Shown one piece after another: positions 1-11,996 of a stretch of 64,000 nucleotides of DNA. A program made the position numbers and the translations under genes. Source of the DNA: Streptomyces gossypii. Lineage in GTDB: Bacteria; Actinomycetota; Actinomycetes; Streptomycetales; Streptomycetaceae. Position 1 is the stretch's first letter, and each line of letters opens with the position of its first letter. The stretch covers positions 62,001 through 126,000 of the forward strand of contig NZ_JAJAGO010000005.1 of the NCBI RefSeq assembly GCF_025165795.1, in the 5' to 3' direction. Below the pieces are notes generated by a model. It was not told where the DNA came from, searched no databases, and worked only from the letters and a program-made list of their open reading frames with translations.

Positions 1-1125
1 GAGGCCGTAGCCGAACGCCTCCCCGACGGCGCCGTACTGCTGCCCCTGCACCCCTGGCAGGCCCGCGAGCTGCGGTACGAGCCCCGGGTCGTCCGCATGC
101 TGGAGGCGGGGCTGCTGCACGACCTCGGCCAGTGCGGAGACCGCTGGCACCCGACCTCCTCGGTGCGTACGGTGCACCGCCCCGGGGCCACCGCGATGCT
201 GAAGCTCTCGCTGGGCCTGCGGATCACCAACTCCCGGCGGGAGAACCTCCGCAAGGAACTGCTACGGGGCGTCGAGGTGCACCGTCTGCTGCGCGGCGGC
301 CTCGGTGCCCGGTGGCAGTCCGCCCACCCCGGCTTCGACATCGTCCGCGATCCGGCCTGGCTCGGGGTGGACCTGGACGGCGAGCCGCTGCCCGGTCTGG
401 ACACCGTGATCCGGCACAACCCTTTCGCCCCGCAGGACGACGCCGTTTGTGTGGCGTCGCTCGCCTCGCTACGTCCGTGGCCCGGTGCGCCGGGGCGCGA
501 GCTGCGGTCACGGCTCAGTGATGTGGTGCGGCGGCTCGCGTGCGGCAGCGGTGAGCCGGTGGCCGCCGTGGCCGCCGAGTGGTTCCGGCGCTATCTCGAC
601 ACCGTCGTGCGGCCCGTGCTCTGGCTGGACGCGCACGCCGGTATCGCCCTGGAGGCGCACCAGCAGAACACCCTGGTCCTCCTCGACCCCGACGGCTGGC
701 CCTGCGGCGGGCGCTACCGGGACAACCAGGGCTACTACTTCCGGACGTCCCGCCGTGCCGAGATCGAGCGGCAACTGCCGGGGGCGGGTGTCGCCAGCGA
801 TTCGTACGTCGACGACGACGTCACCGACGAGCGGTTCGCGTACTACCTCGGCATCAACAACGTGCTCGGCCTCATCGGCGCCTTCGGCTCCCAGGGGCTC
901 GCCGACGAACGGCTGCTGCTGAGCGCCCTCCGCGGCTTTCTGGACGGAGCCTCGCGGGGGAGCGGGCAGGAACCGGTGTCGCCGCTGCCCGCGCTGCTGC
1001 TGGATTCGCCCACCCTCCGCTGCAAGGCAAATCTGCTCACCCGGCTGCGGGGGATGGACGAACTCGTGGGGCCGGTCGACACCCAGTCCGTGTATGTGAC
1101 CGTGACCAATCCGCTCAGCAGCTGA
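1..1125 (+). CDS. IucA/IucC-family siderophore (NIS) synthetase, 5'-truncated by window edge
   Basis: The frame is open from the first base, so the N-terminal part lies upstream; 374 residues are visible. IucA/IucC enzymes adenylate a carboxylate and condense it with an amine or hydroxylamine to build NRPS-independent siderophores in the cytoplasm. The family motif LLPLHPWQ occurs at visible residues 13-20, and EAHQQNTL near the middle corresponds to the family's EAHGQN ATP-site motif, with Gln in place of Gly. The last third is the helical C-terminal domain. An acyltransferase gene follows 44 bp downstream and then a second NIS synthetase, so this is the tail of a siderophore operon. The siderophore itself cannot be named from what is visible. 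Confidence 0.88.
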   Translation, partial: EAVAERLPDGAVLLPLHPWQARELRYEPRVVRMLEAGLLHDLGQCGDRWHPTSSVRTVHRPGATAMLKLSLGLRITNSRRENLRKELLRGVEVHRLLRGGLGARWQSAHPGFDIVRDPAWLGVDLDGEPLPGLDTVIRHNPFAPQDDAVCVASLASLRPWPGAPGRELRSRLSDVVRRLACGSGEPVAAVAAEWFRRYLDTVVRPVLWLDAHAGIALEAHQQNTLVLLDPDGWPCGGRYRDNQGYYFRTSRRAEIERQLPGAGVASDSYVDDDVTDERFAYYLGINNVLGLIGAFGSQGLADERLLLSALRGFLDGASRGSGQEPVSPLPALLLDSPTLRCKANLLTRLRGMDELVGPVDTQSVYVTVTNPLSS

Positions 1126-1169
1126 CCAGCCATCCGGCCGGCTGTTCACCTGGCAGGAGGCGCCGATAA

Positions 1170-1889
1170 ATGAAGCATCATCCACCGTCCGGGCCCCCGA
1201 AGGTGAGAGCCGCGTATTCCAGCAGCGCGGACACCGTGGACCTGCGGCTCGCCGGGGCGCTGGGCGCGACCGGCCCCGGCAGGCCCGCCGACCCCGGTAC
1301 GGCGGGTACGTCCGGGCCGGATCTGCTCGACACCCCCGCGGAGTGGGCCGCGAGCAGGACCGCGGCCGGGGTGCTGCAACTCGTCCCGGTGCGGGTCGAC
1401 CGGGACCTCCGCCTCATCCATGCCTGGATGAACGACCCGGCGGTGGATGCCTTCTGGGGTCTCTCCGGGCCCGAGGAGAACACGGCGCACCATCTCCGAG
1501 CCCAGGTCGAGGGGGACGGTCGCAGCGTCCCCTGCCTCGGCGTCCTGGACGGCACGCCGATGAGCTACTGGGAGATCTACCGCGCGGACCTCGACTCCCT
1601 CGCCCGGAACTACCCGGCGCGGCCGCATGACACCGGCGTGCATGTGCTGGTCGGCGCCGCCGGAGACCGTGGCCGCGGCCTCGGCAGCACGCTGCTGCGG
1701 GCAGTCGGCGATCTCATCCTCGAACACCGTTCCAGTTGCCTGCGGGTTCTGGCCGAGCCGGATCTGCGCAACACTCCGTCGGTGGCCGCGTTTCTCGCGG
1801 CGGGCTTCCGCTTCTCCGCCGAGGTGGACCTTCCGGAGAAGCGCGCGGCCCTGATGATCCGCGACCGCGCGCTGCGCCACCACCTCTGA
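1170..1889 (+). CDS. Siderophore acyltransferase, GNAT/AlcB family
   Basis: This 239-aa protein resembles the AlcB/IucB/DesC class of GNAT acyltransferases, which acylate an N-hydroxylated diamine during siderophore synthesis. After a non-conserved 70-residue N-terminus come LVPVRVDRDLRLIHAWMNDP and a YWEIYR segment typical of AlcB proteins, then HVLVGAAGDRGRGLGS, the acyl-CoA pyrophosphate loop. The start ATG has a strong AGGAGG about 10 bases upstream. It lies between two NIS synthetase genes in the same orientation (gaps 44 and 37 bp), which supports a joint siderophore pathway. Acyl donor and substrate cannot be read from the sequence. Confidence 0.85.
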   Translation: MKHHPPSGPPKVRAAYSSSADTVDLRLAGALGATGPGRPADPGTAGTSGPDLLDTPAEWAASRTAAGVLQLVPVRVDRDLRLIHAWMNDPAVDAFWGLSGPEENTAHHLRAQVEGDGRSVPCLGVLDGTPMSYWEIYRADLDSLARNYPARPHDTGVHVLVGAAGDRGRGLGSTLLRAVGDLILEHRSSCLRVLAEPDLRNTPSVAAFLAAGFRFSAEVDLPEKRAALMIRDRALRHHL

Positions 1890-1926
1890 GACCTCTGGAC
1901 ACGGACCTCTGACAAGGAGAACCCCG

Positions 1927-3699
1927 GTGCCCGCACACCCCACCGCCCTGCGCCGGCCCACCGGCCTCGAGCAGGAGAACTGGGCCCTTGCCGCCCGGCG
2001 GCTGCTCGTCAAGATGCTCACGGAGTTCGCCTATGAGGAGATCATCCGCCCCGAGCCCGAGAGTCCGGGGCGCTACCGGCTCCGCGTCGGGCCCGACCTG
2101 ACCTTCCGCTTCCGCGCCCGCCGGGGCGCGTACGGCCACTGGCGGATCGACCCCGGGTCACTCACCCCGGAAAGCGACCCGTTCCACTTCCTGGCCCGCG
2201 CGCACGAGGTGCTGCTCGGGCTCAGCGGTGACACGACGGGGCATCTGATCCGTGAGCTGACCGCGACCCTTGTCGCCGACACCCGGATGGCAGACGGAGC
2301 GCTCAGCGCGGCCGCACTCGCCGATCTCGACTACGCCGATCTCGAAGGCCACCAGGTGGGCCACCCCTGGCTGGTGGCCAACAAGGGACGGCTCGGCTTC
2401 TCCGACGCCGACGCCGAGCACTGGGCCCCTGAGGCCAGGCGGCGTCACCGGCTCCCCTGGATCGCCGTACACCGGGAGCTGGCCGCCTACCGGGGCGTCC
2501 CCGCCCTCGCCACGCCCGCTCAGCTGTACGCACGTGAGCTGGACACAGCCGTCCAGAAACGATTCGCCGACCTCCTGCGCGCCCGCGGTCTGCGGCCGGA
2601 GGATCATCTGCTGCTGCCGGTCCATCCGTGGCAGTGGGAGGAGACGGTGGCGCCGCTGTTCGCGGCCGAGATCGCACGGGGGACGATCGTGCCGCTGGAC
2701 GCCGACGACGAACTGCGGCTGCCCCAGCAGTCGATCCGCACCTTCCTCAACCTCAGCCATCCGGAGCGGCACACCGTCAAACTGCCGCTCTCCATCCTCA
2801 ACACCCTGGTCTGGCGTGGGCTGCCCACCGACCGGACCCTGGCGGCGCCCGCCGTCACCTCCTGGGTGCAGGGGGTGCGCGACGCCGACCCGTTCCTGCG
2901 CGACGAGTGCCGGGTGATCCTGCTCGGGGAGGTCGCCTCCGTCACCGTCCCGCATCGCGACTACGACGCGCTGCCGCAGGTGCCCTACCAGTACCGAGAA
3001 CTGCTGGGCTGCATCTGGCGGGAGCCGCTGACGGCCTACCTGGAGGGCGGTGAGCGGGCCCGCACGCTCGCTGCGCTCCTGCACACCGACCCGGACGGCC
3101 GCTCCTTCGCCGCCGAGCTGGTGGCACGGTCCGGGCTGGACGCCGCGGTCTGGTTACGCCGCCTCTTCGCGGCCCTGCTGCCGCCGCTGCTGCGCTTCCT
3201 CTACCGCTACGGCACCGTCTTCTCACCGCACGGGGAGAACGCCATCGTGGTCTTCGACGCCGACGAGGTGCCGGTGCGCCTGGCGGTCAAGGACTTCGTC
3301 GACGACATGAACATCAGTGCGCTCCCGCTGCCCGAGCACGCGGGGATGCCCGAGGAGGTACGGGGGGTGCTGCTCGCCGAGGAGCCGGAGTTCCTCACCC
3401 AGTTCATCCACTCCGGGCTCTTCATCGGCGTCTTCCGCTATCTGGCACCACTGTGCGAGGAGCAGCTGGACGTCCCCGAGGGGGAGTTCTGGGCCCTCGT
3501 ACGGGCCGAGCTCGGCCGCCACCAGGACCGCTTCCCGGAGCTGAAGGAACGATTCAGGACCTTCGATCTCCAGCTGCCGCGCATCGCCCGTCTCTGCCTC
3601 AACCGGAACCGGCTGCATCTGGACGGCTACCGGGACCGGGCGCAGCGCCCGCACGCCGCGGTGCACGGGAGCGTGCCCAACCCTCTGCACGGCCCGTGA
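1927..3699 (+). CDS. IucA/IucC-family siderophore (NIS) synthetase, full length
   Basis: This 590-aa protein has the usual full length of an IucA/IucC synthetase. Visible motifs are LLLPVHPWQWEE near residue 225, QQSIRTFLNLSHPERHTVKL near 270 (substrate and ATP site region) and FSPHGENAIV near 435, the conserved HG(Q/E)N nucleotide-binding motif, followed by RLAVKDFVDD. The start is GTG with AAGGAG 7-8 bases upstream. It would carry out an amide-forming condensation in the same pathway as the first synthetase; two paralogous synthetases in one operon suggest either two successive condensations or an asymmetric product. No Fur/DmdR iron box is visible inside the window, so the operon promoter is presumably upstream. 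Confidence 0.9.
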   Translation: MPAHPTALRRPTGLEQENWALAARRLLVKMLTEFAYEEIIRPEPESPGRYRLRVGPDLTFRFRARRGAYGHWRIDPGSLTPESDPFHFLARAHEVLLGLSGDTTGHLIRELTATLVADTRMADGALSAAALADLDYADLEGHQVGHPWLVANKGRLGFSDADAEHWAPEARRRHRLPWIAVHRELAAYRGVPALATPAQLYARELDTAVQKRFADLLRARGLRPEDHLLLPVHPWQWEETVAPLFAAEIARGTIVPLDADDELRLPQQSIRTFLNLSHPERHTVKLPLSILNTLVWRGLPTDRTLAAPAVTSWVQGVRDADPFLRDECRVILLGEVASVTVPHRDYDALPQVPYQYRELLGCIWREPLTAYLEGGERARTLAALLHTDPDGRSFAAELVARSGLDAAVWLRRLFAALLPPLLRFLYRYGTVFSPHGENAIVVFDADEVPVRLAVKDFVDDMNISALPLPEHAGMPEEVRGVLLAEEPEFLTQFIHSGLFIGVFRYLAPLCEEQLDVPEGEFWALVRAELGRHQDRFPELKERFRTFDLQLPRIARLCLNRNRLHLDGYRDRAQRPHAAVHGSVPNPLHGP

Positions 3700-3738
3700 G
3701 TCCGTGATGTCGGTGCGGCCGCGTAGGGTGTCGGAGCT

Positions 3739-5709
3739 ATGAGCGAGCCCGCCCTCACCGACCTCCTGCACGCCGCCGTCACCGCGATCGGAGGTATCGA
3801 ACGCCCTGGCCAGGTGGCTATGGCGGAAGCCGTCGCCGAGGCCGTCGACGAGGGTACCCACCGCCTGATCCAGGCCGGTACCGGCACCGGAAAGTCACTC
3901 GGCTATCTGGTGCCGGCGCTGGCGCACGGGGAGCGCGTGGTGGTCGCCACCGCCACGCTCGCCTTGCAGCGCCAGCTGGTGGAGCGAGACCTTCCGCGTA
4001 CGGTCGAGGCGCTCCAGCCGCAGCTGGGCCGCCGCCCCGAATTCGCGATGCTCAAGGGCAGGTCCAACTACCTGTGTCTGCACCGGCTGCACGAGGGGGT
4101 GCCGCAGGACGAGGAGGAGGGTCTCTTCGATCCGTTCGAGGCGGCGGCCCCGACCAGCAAGCTGGGCCAGGATTTGCTGCGGCTGCGGGACTGGTCGGAC
4201 GACACGGAGACCGGTGACCGGGACGACCTGCGGCCCGGGGTCTCCGACCGGGCCTGGTCCCAGGTGTCGGTGTCCGCCCGTGAGTGCCTCGGTGCCAGCA
4301 GGTGCGCCTACGGCCCGGAGTGTTTCGCGGAAGCCTCCCGGGAGCGCGCGAAGCTCGCCGATGTCATCGTCACCAATCACGCGCTGCTCGCCATCGACGC
4401 GATCGAGGGCGCCCCGGTGCTCCCGGAGCATGAGGTCCTGATCGTCGACGAGGCACATGAGCTGGTCGGGCGGGTGACCGGGGTCGCCACCGGCGAGCTG
4501 AGCCCCGGCAGTGTCCAGCGCGCGGTGCGCAGGGTGTCGAAGCTGATCGACGAGAAGACCGCGGATCAGCTGCAGACCGCGGCCGAGACCTTCGAGCGGC
4601 TGATGGAGCTCGCCCTTCCGGGGCGTCTCGAAGAGGTGCCCGAGGATCTGGGATACGCCCTGATGGCGCTGCGCGACGCCACCCGCTCCTGCGTGACGGC
4701 GCTGGGGAACACCCGCGACAAGTCCGTCCAGGACGAGGACGCGGTCCGTAAGCAGGCGCTGGCCGGGATCACGAGCATCCACGATGTCGCCGAGCGTTTG
4801 GTCGAGGCCTCCGAGTACGACGTGATCTGGTGCGAGCGCGACGACCGCTTCGGCGCCTCACTGCGGGTGGCGCCGCTCTCCGTCTCCGGACTGCTGCGGG
4901 AGAAGCTCTTCACTGACCGGTCGGTGATCCTCACCTCCGCGACGCTGAAGCTCGGCGGCGACTTCAACGGCGTGGGTGCCTCCCTCGGGCTCGCTCCGGA
5001 GGGCCGGGAGGACGACGAACTGCCGCGCTGGAAGGGGCTGGACGCGGGCTCCCCCTTCGCCTACGAGAAGCAGGGCATCCTCTATGTGGCGAAGCACCTC
5101 TCGCCCCCTGGCCGCGAGGGCTCCCGGGAGGACATGCTGGCGGAGCTCGCCGAACTGGTGGAGGCGGCGGGCGGCCGTACGCTCGGGCTCTTCTCCTCGA
5201 TGCGGGCGGCACGGGCGGCTGCCGAGGACCTGCGGGGGCGCCTCGACGTGCCGATCCTGCTGCAGGGGGAGGAGACGCTCGGCGAACTCATCGGCCGGTT
5301 CGCCGCCGATCCGGCCACCTGCCTCTTCGGGACGCTCTCGCTGTGGCAGGGCGTGGACGTGCCGGGAGCCAGCTGTCAGCTGGTGGTCATGGACCGCATC
5401 CCCTTCCCGCGGCCGGATGATCCGCTGATGAGCGCCCGGCAGAAGGCGGTCGAGGAGGCGGGCGGGAACGGCTTCATGGCGGTGGCCGCGACGCATGCGG
5501 CGCTGCTGATGGCCCAGGGTTCCGGACGCCTGGTGCGGGCCTCGGAGGACCGAGGCGTGGTGGCGGTGCTCGACCCCAGGCTCGAGCGGGCGCGCTATGG
5601 CTCCTACCTGCGCGCCTCGATGCCCGGCTTCTGGTACACGACGGACCGCAACCAGGTGCGGCGCTCGCTGGCCGCGATCGACGAGAAGGCGCGCAGTCGG
5701 CAGGAGTGA
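3739..5709 (+). CDS. dinG: DinG-type ATP-dependent DNA helicase
   Basis: This 656-aa superfamily 2 helicase belongs to the XPD/DinG group, 5'-3' helicases that unwind forks and R-loops during repair. Walker A is AGTGTGKS near residue 47 and the DEAH box is IVDEAHELV near 235. Between them are a Cys in NYLCLHRL and the cluster [14 protein letters not shown], the four-cysteine iron-sulfur site of the family. The C-terminal helicase half contains [14 protein letters not shown] and a [14 protein letters not shown] motif VI. A TAGGGT -10-like hexamer at 3724-3729 lies 9 bases before the ATG, suggesting a leaderless or near-leaderless transcript. lexA lies convergently downstream. No SOS box was seen at this promoter. 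Confidence 0.92.
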   Translation: MSEPALTDLLHAAVTAIGGIERPGQVAMAEAVAEAVDEGTHRLIQAGTGTGKSLGYLVPALAHGERVVVATATLALQRQLVERDLPRTVEALQPQLGRRPEFAMLKGRSNYLCLHRLHEGVPQDEEEGLFDPFEAAAPTSKLGQDLLRLRDWSDDTETGDRDDLRPGVSDRAWSQVSVSARECLGASRCAYGPECFAEASRERAKLADVIVTNHALLAIDAIEGAPVLPEHEVLIVDEAHELVGRVTGVATGELSPGSVQRAVRRVSKLIDEKTADQLQTAAETFERLMELALPGRLEEVPEDLGYALMALRDATRSCVTALGNTRDKSVQDEDAVRKQALAGITSIHDVAERLVEASEYDVIWCERDDRFGASLRVAPLSVSGLLREKLFTDRSVILTSATLKLGGDFNGVGASLGLAPEGREDDELPRWKGLDAGSPFAYEKQGILYVAKHLSPPGREGSREDMLAELAELVEAAGGRTLGLFSSMRAARAAAEDLRGRLDVPILLQGEETLGELIGRFAADPATCLFGTLSLWQGVDVPGASCQLVVMDRIPFPRPDDPLMSARQKAVEEAGGNGFMAVAATHAALLMAQGSGRLVRASEDRGVVAVLDPRLERARYGSYLRASMPGFWYTTDRNQVRRSLAAIDEKARSRQE

Positions 5710-5736
5710 GGCTGGGCGGCGCGGCGCGCACAGCGA

Positions 5737-5768
5737 TGCCCCGGAACCGGCGCAGAGGTTCCGGGGCA
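5737..5768. terminator. Bidirectional terminator between dinG and lexA
   Basis: A perfect 12-bp inverted repeat (TGCCCCGGAACC and its complement) closes an 8-base loop in the gap between two convergent genes. It has no T-run, as is usual for high-GC actinobacteria. Confidence 0.75.
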
Positions 5769-5849
5769 CGTTCCCCGCGCCACGGCGGTAGACGCCGTCG
5801 CGACGGGAGCCGCGGAAGCGGCGGAGCGGCAGGCAGCGGCAGGAGGCCG

Positions 5850-6644
5850 TCACATGCGGCGCAGCACCGCCACGACCTTGCCGAGGATCGTCGCGTCGTC
5901 GCCGGGGATCGGCTGGTACGAGGCGTTGTGCGGCAGCAGCCACACATGGCCGTCCTCGCGCTTGAAGCGCTTCACCGTCGCTTCGCCCTCCAGCATGGCC
6001 GCGACGATGTCGCCGTTCTCCGCGACCGGCTGACGGCGCACCGTGACCCAGTCGCCGTCGCAGATCGCCGCCTCGACCATCGAGTCGCCGACGACCTTGA
6101 GGACGAAAAGCTCGCCGTCGCCCACCAGCTGACGCGGCAGTGGGAAGACGTCCTCCACGGACTCCTCGGCGAGGATCGGGCCACCGGCGGCGATCCGGCC
6201 GACGAGCGGGACGTAGGACGCCGAGGGCTTCCCGGTGGTGTCCGTGGTGGTCTGGGTGCTGGGCGTGTCGGAGCCGCGCACCTCGTACGCGCGGGGACGG
6301 TGTGGGTCCCGGCGGAGGAAGCCCTTGCGCTCCAGCGCCATCAGCTGGTGTGCCACCGAGGAGGTGCTGGAGAGTCCGACGGCCTGCCCGATCTCCCGCA
6401 TCGACGGTGGGTATCCTCGCCGCTGCACAGAGTCACGGATCACCTCGATTACGCGCCGTTGCCGGTCGGTGAGCCCCGAGCTGTCGGCCCGGATGCCCGG
6501 CGGCCGGCCGGGCAGGGCGCGGGCAGGCTGTGGCTCGTCGGCGACCGGGTTCGTTACATCGCTTCTGACCTGCGGTGTCTGGTCGATCGCCGGTGCGGAA
6601 CGGTCCTGTGTGGTGATGATGGCACTGTCTGCGGCGGTGGTCAC
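5850..6644 (-). CDS. lexA: LexA SOS repressor
   Basis: LexA binds SOS boxes as a dimer and cleaves itself when RecA filaments form on damaged DNA. The chosen GTG start ([10 protein letters not shown]) gives 264 aa; a longer frame runs upstream to 6716 but would cover the operator. The winged-helix DNA-binding domain contains [16 protein letters not shown]. The peptidase domain has the Ala-Gly cleavage site in GRIAAGG (A153-G154), the nucleophile in GDSM (S188) and the general base in ATVKR (K225), so it should be self-cleaving. The long acidic N-terminal extension and the linker rich in Thr/Ser are typical of actinobacterial LexA. An SOS box upstream implies autoregulation. Confidence 0.96.
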   Translation of the reverse strand: MTTAADSAIITTQDRSAPAIDQTPQVRSDVTNPVADEPQPARALPGRPPGIRADSSGLTDRQRRVIEVIRDSVQRRGYPPSMREIGQAVGLSSTSSVAHQLMALERKGFLRRDPHRPRAYEVRGSDTPSTQTTTDTTGKPSASYVPLVGRIAAGGPILAEESVEDVFPLPRQLVGDGELFVLKVVGDSMVEAAICDGDWVTVRRQPVAENGDIVAAMLEGEATVKRFKREDGHVWLLPHNASYQPIPGDDATILGKVVAVLRRM

Positions 6645-6706
6645 GTCAGCCCCTTTCGAGCGGTACTCCCTAATGGGACAACGGTAGTTGGTTTCGAAAG
6701 GTTGCG

Positions 6707-6722
6707 CCAAACACACGTTCGA
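6707..6722. promoter_or_regulatory. SOS (LexA) box upstream of lexA
   Basis: CCAAACACACGTTCGA matches the actinobacterial SOS consensus TCGAAC-N4-GTTCGA: the right half is perfect and the left half has 4 of 6 bases. It lies about 63 bases upstream of the chosen lexA start, so it would allow autorepression. Confidence 0.75.
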
Positions 6723-6929
6723 GTGAAAATTCGCTATTCGGCTGACGTGATCAAGTGGATGGGTGTAAGTCGGCCGCCGGAGCGGGAGCCCGGGGCTCGC
6801 CGTCCGGCCGTCGTGGGCAGGTGTGCGCTCAGTGTCGCAGGCCCGCCCCGCCGTCGGCCGCGCACCCTCATTCCCGTACGCTCGGCGCTGCCGACGCGAC
6901 GCGCCGCGCGAGCGACCGGTTGCCTCCTG

Positions 6930-6976
6930 ACACCAGATCTAGTGGTTAGATGGCGTGAGCCACCTACAAGTTGTGG
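6930..6976 (+). promoter_or_regulatory. Pair of NrdR boxes upstream of nrdR-nrdJ
   Basis: Two 16-bp dyad elements start exactly 31 bp apart, about three helical turns: ACACCAGATCTAGTGG (6930-6945) and CACCTACAAGTTGTGG (6961-6976). They fit the NrdR-box pattern acaCwAtATaTwGtgt, box 1 at 12 of 16 positions. Such paired, phased boxes are the established NrdR operator architecture, so the operon is probably autorepressed when dATP is high. A TTAGAT hexamer between the boxes could be a -10 element. Confidence 0.78.
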
Positions 6977-7097
6977 TGCCCGGTCTTTCGGGCGGCGGGG
7001 TGTGGACTATGCTGGTGATTACTTCGACGGTCCCTGCCAGGGGCTCTCCGAGGTCGTTCAGTCATGTGTAACGAGGGCTCAAGAAGGGTGGGAAGCG

Positions 7098-7619
7098 ATG
7101 CACTGTCCCTTCTGCAGGCACTCCGACAGCCGCGTCGTCGACAGCCGTACGGCCGATGACGGCACCGCGATCCGGCGCCGCCGTCAGTGCCCCGACTGCT
7201 CCCGTCGGTTCACCACGGTCGAGAACGCGTCACTCATGGTGATCAAGCGCAGCGGCGTCACCGAGCCCTTCAGCCGGGGCAAGGTGATCGCCGGGGTCCG
7301 CAAGGCATGCCAGGGGCGCCCGGTCACCGAGGACGCCCTCGCGCAGCTCGGACAGCGCGTCGAGGAGGCAGTCCGGGCGACGGGGAGCGCGGAGCTCTCC
7401 GCGCACGACGTCGGCCTCGCCATACTCGGCCCGCTCCAGGATCTCGACCTCGTCGCGTATCTGCGGTTCGCCTCCGTGTACCGGGCGTTCGAGTCGCTCG
7501 AGGACTTCGAGGCCGCCATCGCGGAGCTGCGCGACGCGCCACCACCTCCTGGTGCGCAGGAGAAGGACGAGGCGGGTGGGGTCACCGAGGTCCCCGCGCC
7601 CGCCGTCGCCGCCGACTGA
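7098..7619 (+). CDS. nrdR: Transcriptional repressor NrdR of ribonucleotide reductase genes
   Basis: NrdR is a zinc-finger/ATP-cone repressor that senses dATP/ATP and shuts off ribonucleotide reductase operons. The start MHCPFCRH is the canonical N-terminus and carries the first CxxC pair; the second is in [11 protein letters not shown]. The ATP-cone follows ([20 protein letters not shown]). The 173-aa length includes a poorly conserved Pro/Ala-rich tail. A much longer open frame extends upstream in phase but is only antisense to lexA. nrdJ lies 115 bp downstream in the same direction, and two NrdR boxes lie upstream, so the repressor controls its own operon. Confidence 0.96.
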   Translation: MHCPFCRHSDSRVVDSRTADDGTAIRRRRQCPDCSRRFTTVENASLMVIKRSGVTEPFSRGKVIAGVRKACQGRPVTEDALAQLGQRVEEAVRATGSAELSAHDVGLAILGPLQDLDLVAYLRFASVYRAFESLEDFEAAIAELRDAPPPPGAQEKDEAGGVTEVPAPAVAAD

Positions 7620-7679
7620 CCGGCCGGACGAGGAACAGGCCGGTGCGCCCCAGGTGCTCCGGCTCATCAGACATACACC

Positions 7680-7702
7680 GTGCCCTGGAAGAAACAGGGC
7701 AC
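7680..7702 (+). promoter_or_regulatory. Hairpin in the nrdR-nrdJ spacer
   Basis: An 8-bp perfect stem (GTGCCCTG / CAGGGCAC) with a 7-base AG-rich loop lies about 30 bases before the nrdJ ribosome-binding site. It may stabilise the nrdJ transcript or partly terminate, adjusting the ratio of repressor to enzyme. Function is inferred from position only. Confidence 0.4.
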
Positions 7703-7734
7703 TTGGGGGCGTTATGCCCGCAAAGGGAGGCGGA

Positions 7735-10611
<2,877 letters not shown>

Positions 10612-10646
10612 GGGCGGCGGACGCCACACCGTGAGGTGACTGCCGG

Positions 10647-10688
10647 GCAGGGCGGTGCAGCCGGGACATCCCGGCTGCACCGCCCTGC
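10647..10688. terminator. Strong bidirectional terminator between nrdJ and the terD-like gene
   Basis: A perfect 19-bp inverted repeat (arm starts GCAGGGCGGTGC) encloses an ACAT loop. It sits between the ends of two convergent genes, 35 bp after nrdJ and 10 bp after the terD-like gene. Confidence 0.9.
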
Positions 10689-10698
10689 CGCGTGCGGC

Positions 10699-11346
10699 TC
10701 AGCGCGGGTTGCTGCCCATGACCCTGGTGAAGGTGTCCGGATCGGCGTCGAACCCTCGTACCAGCGAATGGAAACCCCAGGACTCCGGGCCGTTCCGGGT
10801 GAATTCTCCGATGGTCGCCGCAGTGGCTCCGGCGACGCCCGCGAATTCATCGACCGCCAGTTCGGTGTATCCCTCAAGGATCCGGATGCCGGGGTTCACT
10901 ATTTCCGCGAACGTCCGCCGTCCACCGGCCTGCTGAATGGCGACCCCCACCACCACCCGGGAGTAGGTGGCAGAGAGCCGGTCGAGTTCCAGGGACATTA
11001 CCTCGTCGGAGCCGAAGCCCTTCCCGTCGCGGCTGTCCCGGTGGAGGGTGATGGTGCCGTCGGGCGAGCGGCTGTCGAAGTGCACCAGATACTGCGGTCG
11101 TCCGTACGGATCGTCCGCCGAGTAGGTCGCTGCGATGATGTCGAGATCATGATCCGGCTCTCCCGGAGGGCTGGGATCCCACCTGAGCGTCACCTCGACC
11201 TTTTCGATGCCCTTGCTGAGACTGCTCACCAGTTTTCCCTTCAGTGGAACCGGGCGAATACGGACCGGACGATTGACGCCTGCAGCAGCTGCGTCAGCGG
11301 TATCTCTGGTACCCGTCAAGGAAATTGCCGTCGGTCGACCCACCAT
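10699..11346 (-). CDS. TerD-family stress protein
   Basis: This protein belongs to the TerD/TerE calcium-binding family linked to tellurite resistance, calcium signalling and development in Streptomyces. The core PVPLKGKLV...KVEVTLRWDP, DLDIIAATYS, SLELDRLSATYSRVVVGVAI and TFAEIVNPGIRI follows the TerD fold, and FTRNGPESWGFHSLVRGF closes it. The ATG chosen gives 215 aa; the open frame continues upstream to a GTG at 11406, and neither start has a clear ribosome-binding site. The N-terminal 30-40 residues are not TerD-like, so the exact start is uncertain. It is monocistronic and convergent with nrdJ. Confidence 0.85.
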   Translation of the reverse strand: MVGRPTAISLTGTRDTADAAAAGVNRPVRIRPVPLKGKLVSSLSKGIEKVEVTLRWDPSPPGEPDHDLDIIAATYSADDPYGRPQYLVHFDSRSPDGTITLHRDSRDGKGFGSDEVMSLELDRLSATYSRVVVGVAIQQAGGRRTFAEIVNPGIRILEGYTELAVDEFAGVAGATAATIGEFTRNGPESWGFHSLVRGFDADPDTFTRVMGSNPR

Positions 11347-11444
11347 GTTGCCACGTGTGACAGCGCGGTACCCCCTGATCCACTGCCCCAACAGAGGGCC
11401 TGCCACTCGGGCTTGCGAGAATCCGGGGCAGGACGGCCGGGCCG

Positions 11445-11890
11445 GTGGCCCGTGACGCGGCGGCCGACGCGTTCGAGGCGCAGTGCGGGCGGCTGTCCGG
11501 GCTCGCCTACCGGATGCTGGGGTCGGCTGCGGAGGCCGACGATGCGGTGCGGGACGCCTGTCTGCGCCGGGACTCGGCGGAACGGGACACGCTCACCCCC
11601 CCGCCGCCTGGCTGACCAAGGTCGTCACCAACCTCTGTCTCAACCGGCTGAATTCCGCCCGCTCCCGGCGCGCGCAGTACGTCGGACGGTGGCTCCCGGA
11701 GCCGGTTCTCACCGAGGACGGGGCGGATCCGCCCGCGTGGCGCGCTATCTGGTCGGCGGGATGGAGAAGTCAGGCGGTTCGACGGGAACCACCGTGGCTG
11801 AGGTCAACGGGGCACCGGCGGCGCTGGTGTGGGCCGGGGGCGGCTGCTCAGCATCCTGGACTGGGCGGCCTGGCAGTCGGCCGGCAGCCC
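11445..11890 (+). pseudogene. Degraded ECF sigma factor (SigJ/ECF41-like)
   Basis: Pieces of an ECF sigma factor with a SnoaL-like tail can be followed through three frames. From a GTG at 11445 the frame reads AFEAQCGRLSGLAYRMLGS (sigma region 2). Around 11600 the frame shifts and continues as PPAAWLTKVVTNLCLNRLNS and YVGRWLPEPV, as in SigJ-type factors. From about 11740 a third frame gives VARYLVGGMEKSG and VAEVNGAPAALVW, matching the C-terminal SnoaL-like domain, and a fourth shift gives GRLLSILDWAAW. The region 4 helix-turn-helix between the second and third pieces is missing. The gene is therefore a pseudogene with frameshifts and an internal deletion. Confidence 0.75.
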
Positions 11891-11996
11891 TTGGGCTCTT
11901 TCCGGGTCGCTCTTGAGGTGCGCGCCGGGGAGCGCGGAGTGGGTACGTGCGCCCTGTGCGTATGGCTGCTCACCCGGATGGCCGTACGATGGCGCG

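Noticed and set aside
6645..6716. Upstream extension of LexA to ATG at 6716
   Set aside because: It would place the SOS box at the start of the coding sequence and its residues ([13 protein letters not shown]) are not LexA-like.
6645..7097. Cobalamin riboswitch upstream of nrdRJ
   Set aside because: Expected for some B12-linked genes, but no B12-box (AGYCMGgAgaCCkGCc-like) or long leader pairing was seen; regulation by NrdR boxes is better supported.
10621..10690. Possible small RNA at the nrdJ end
   Set aside because: The 19-bp perfect hairpin between convergent genes is fully explained as a bidirectional terminator.
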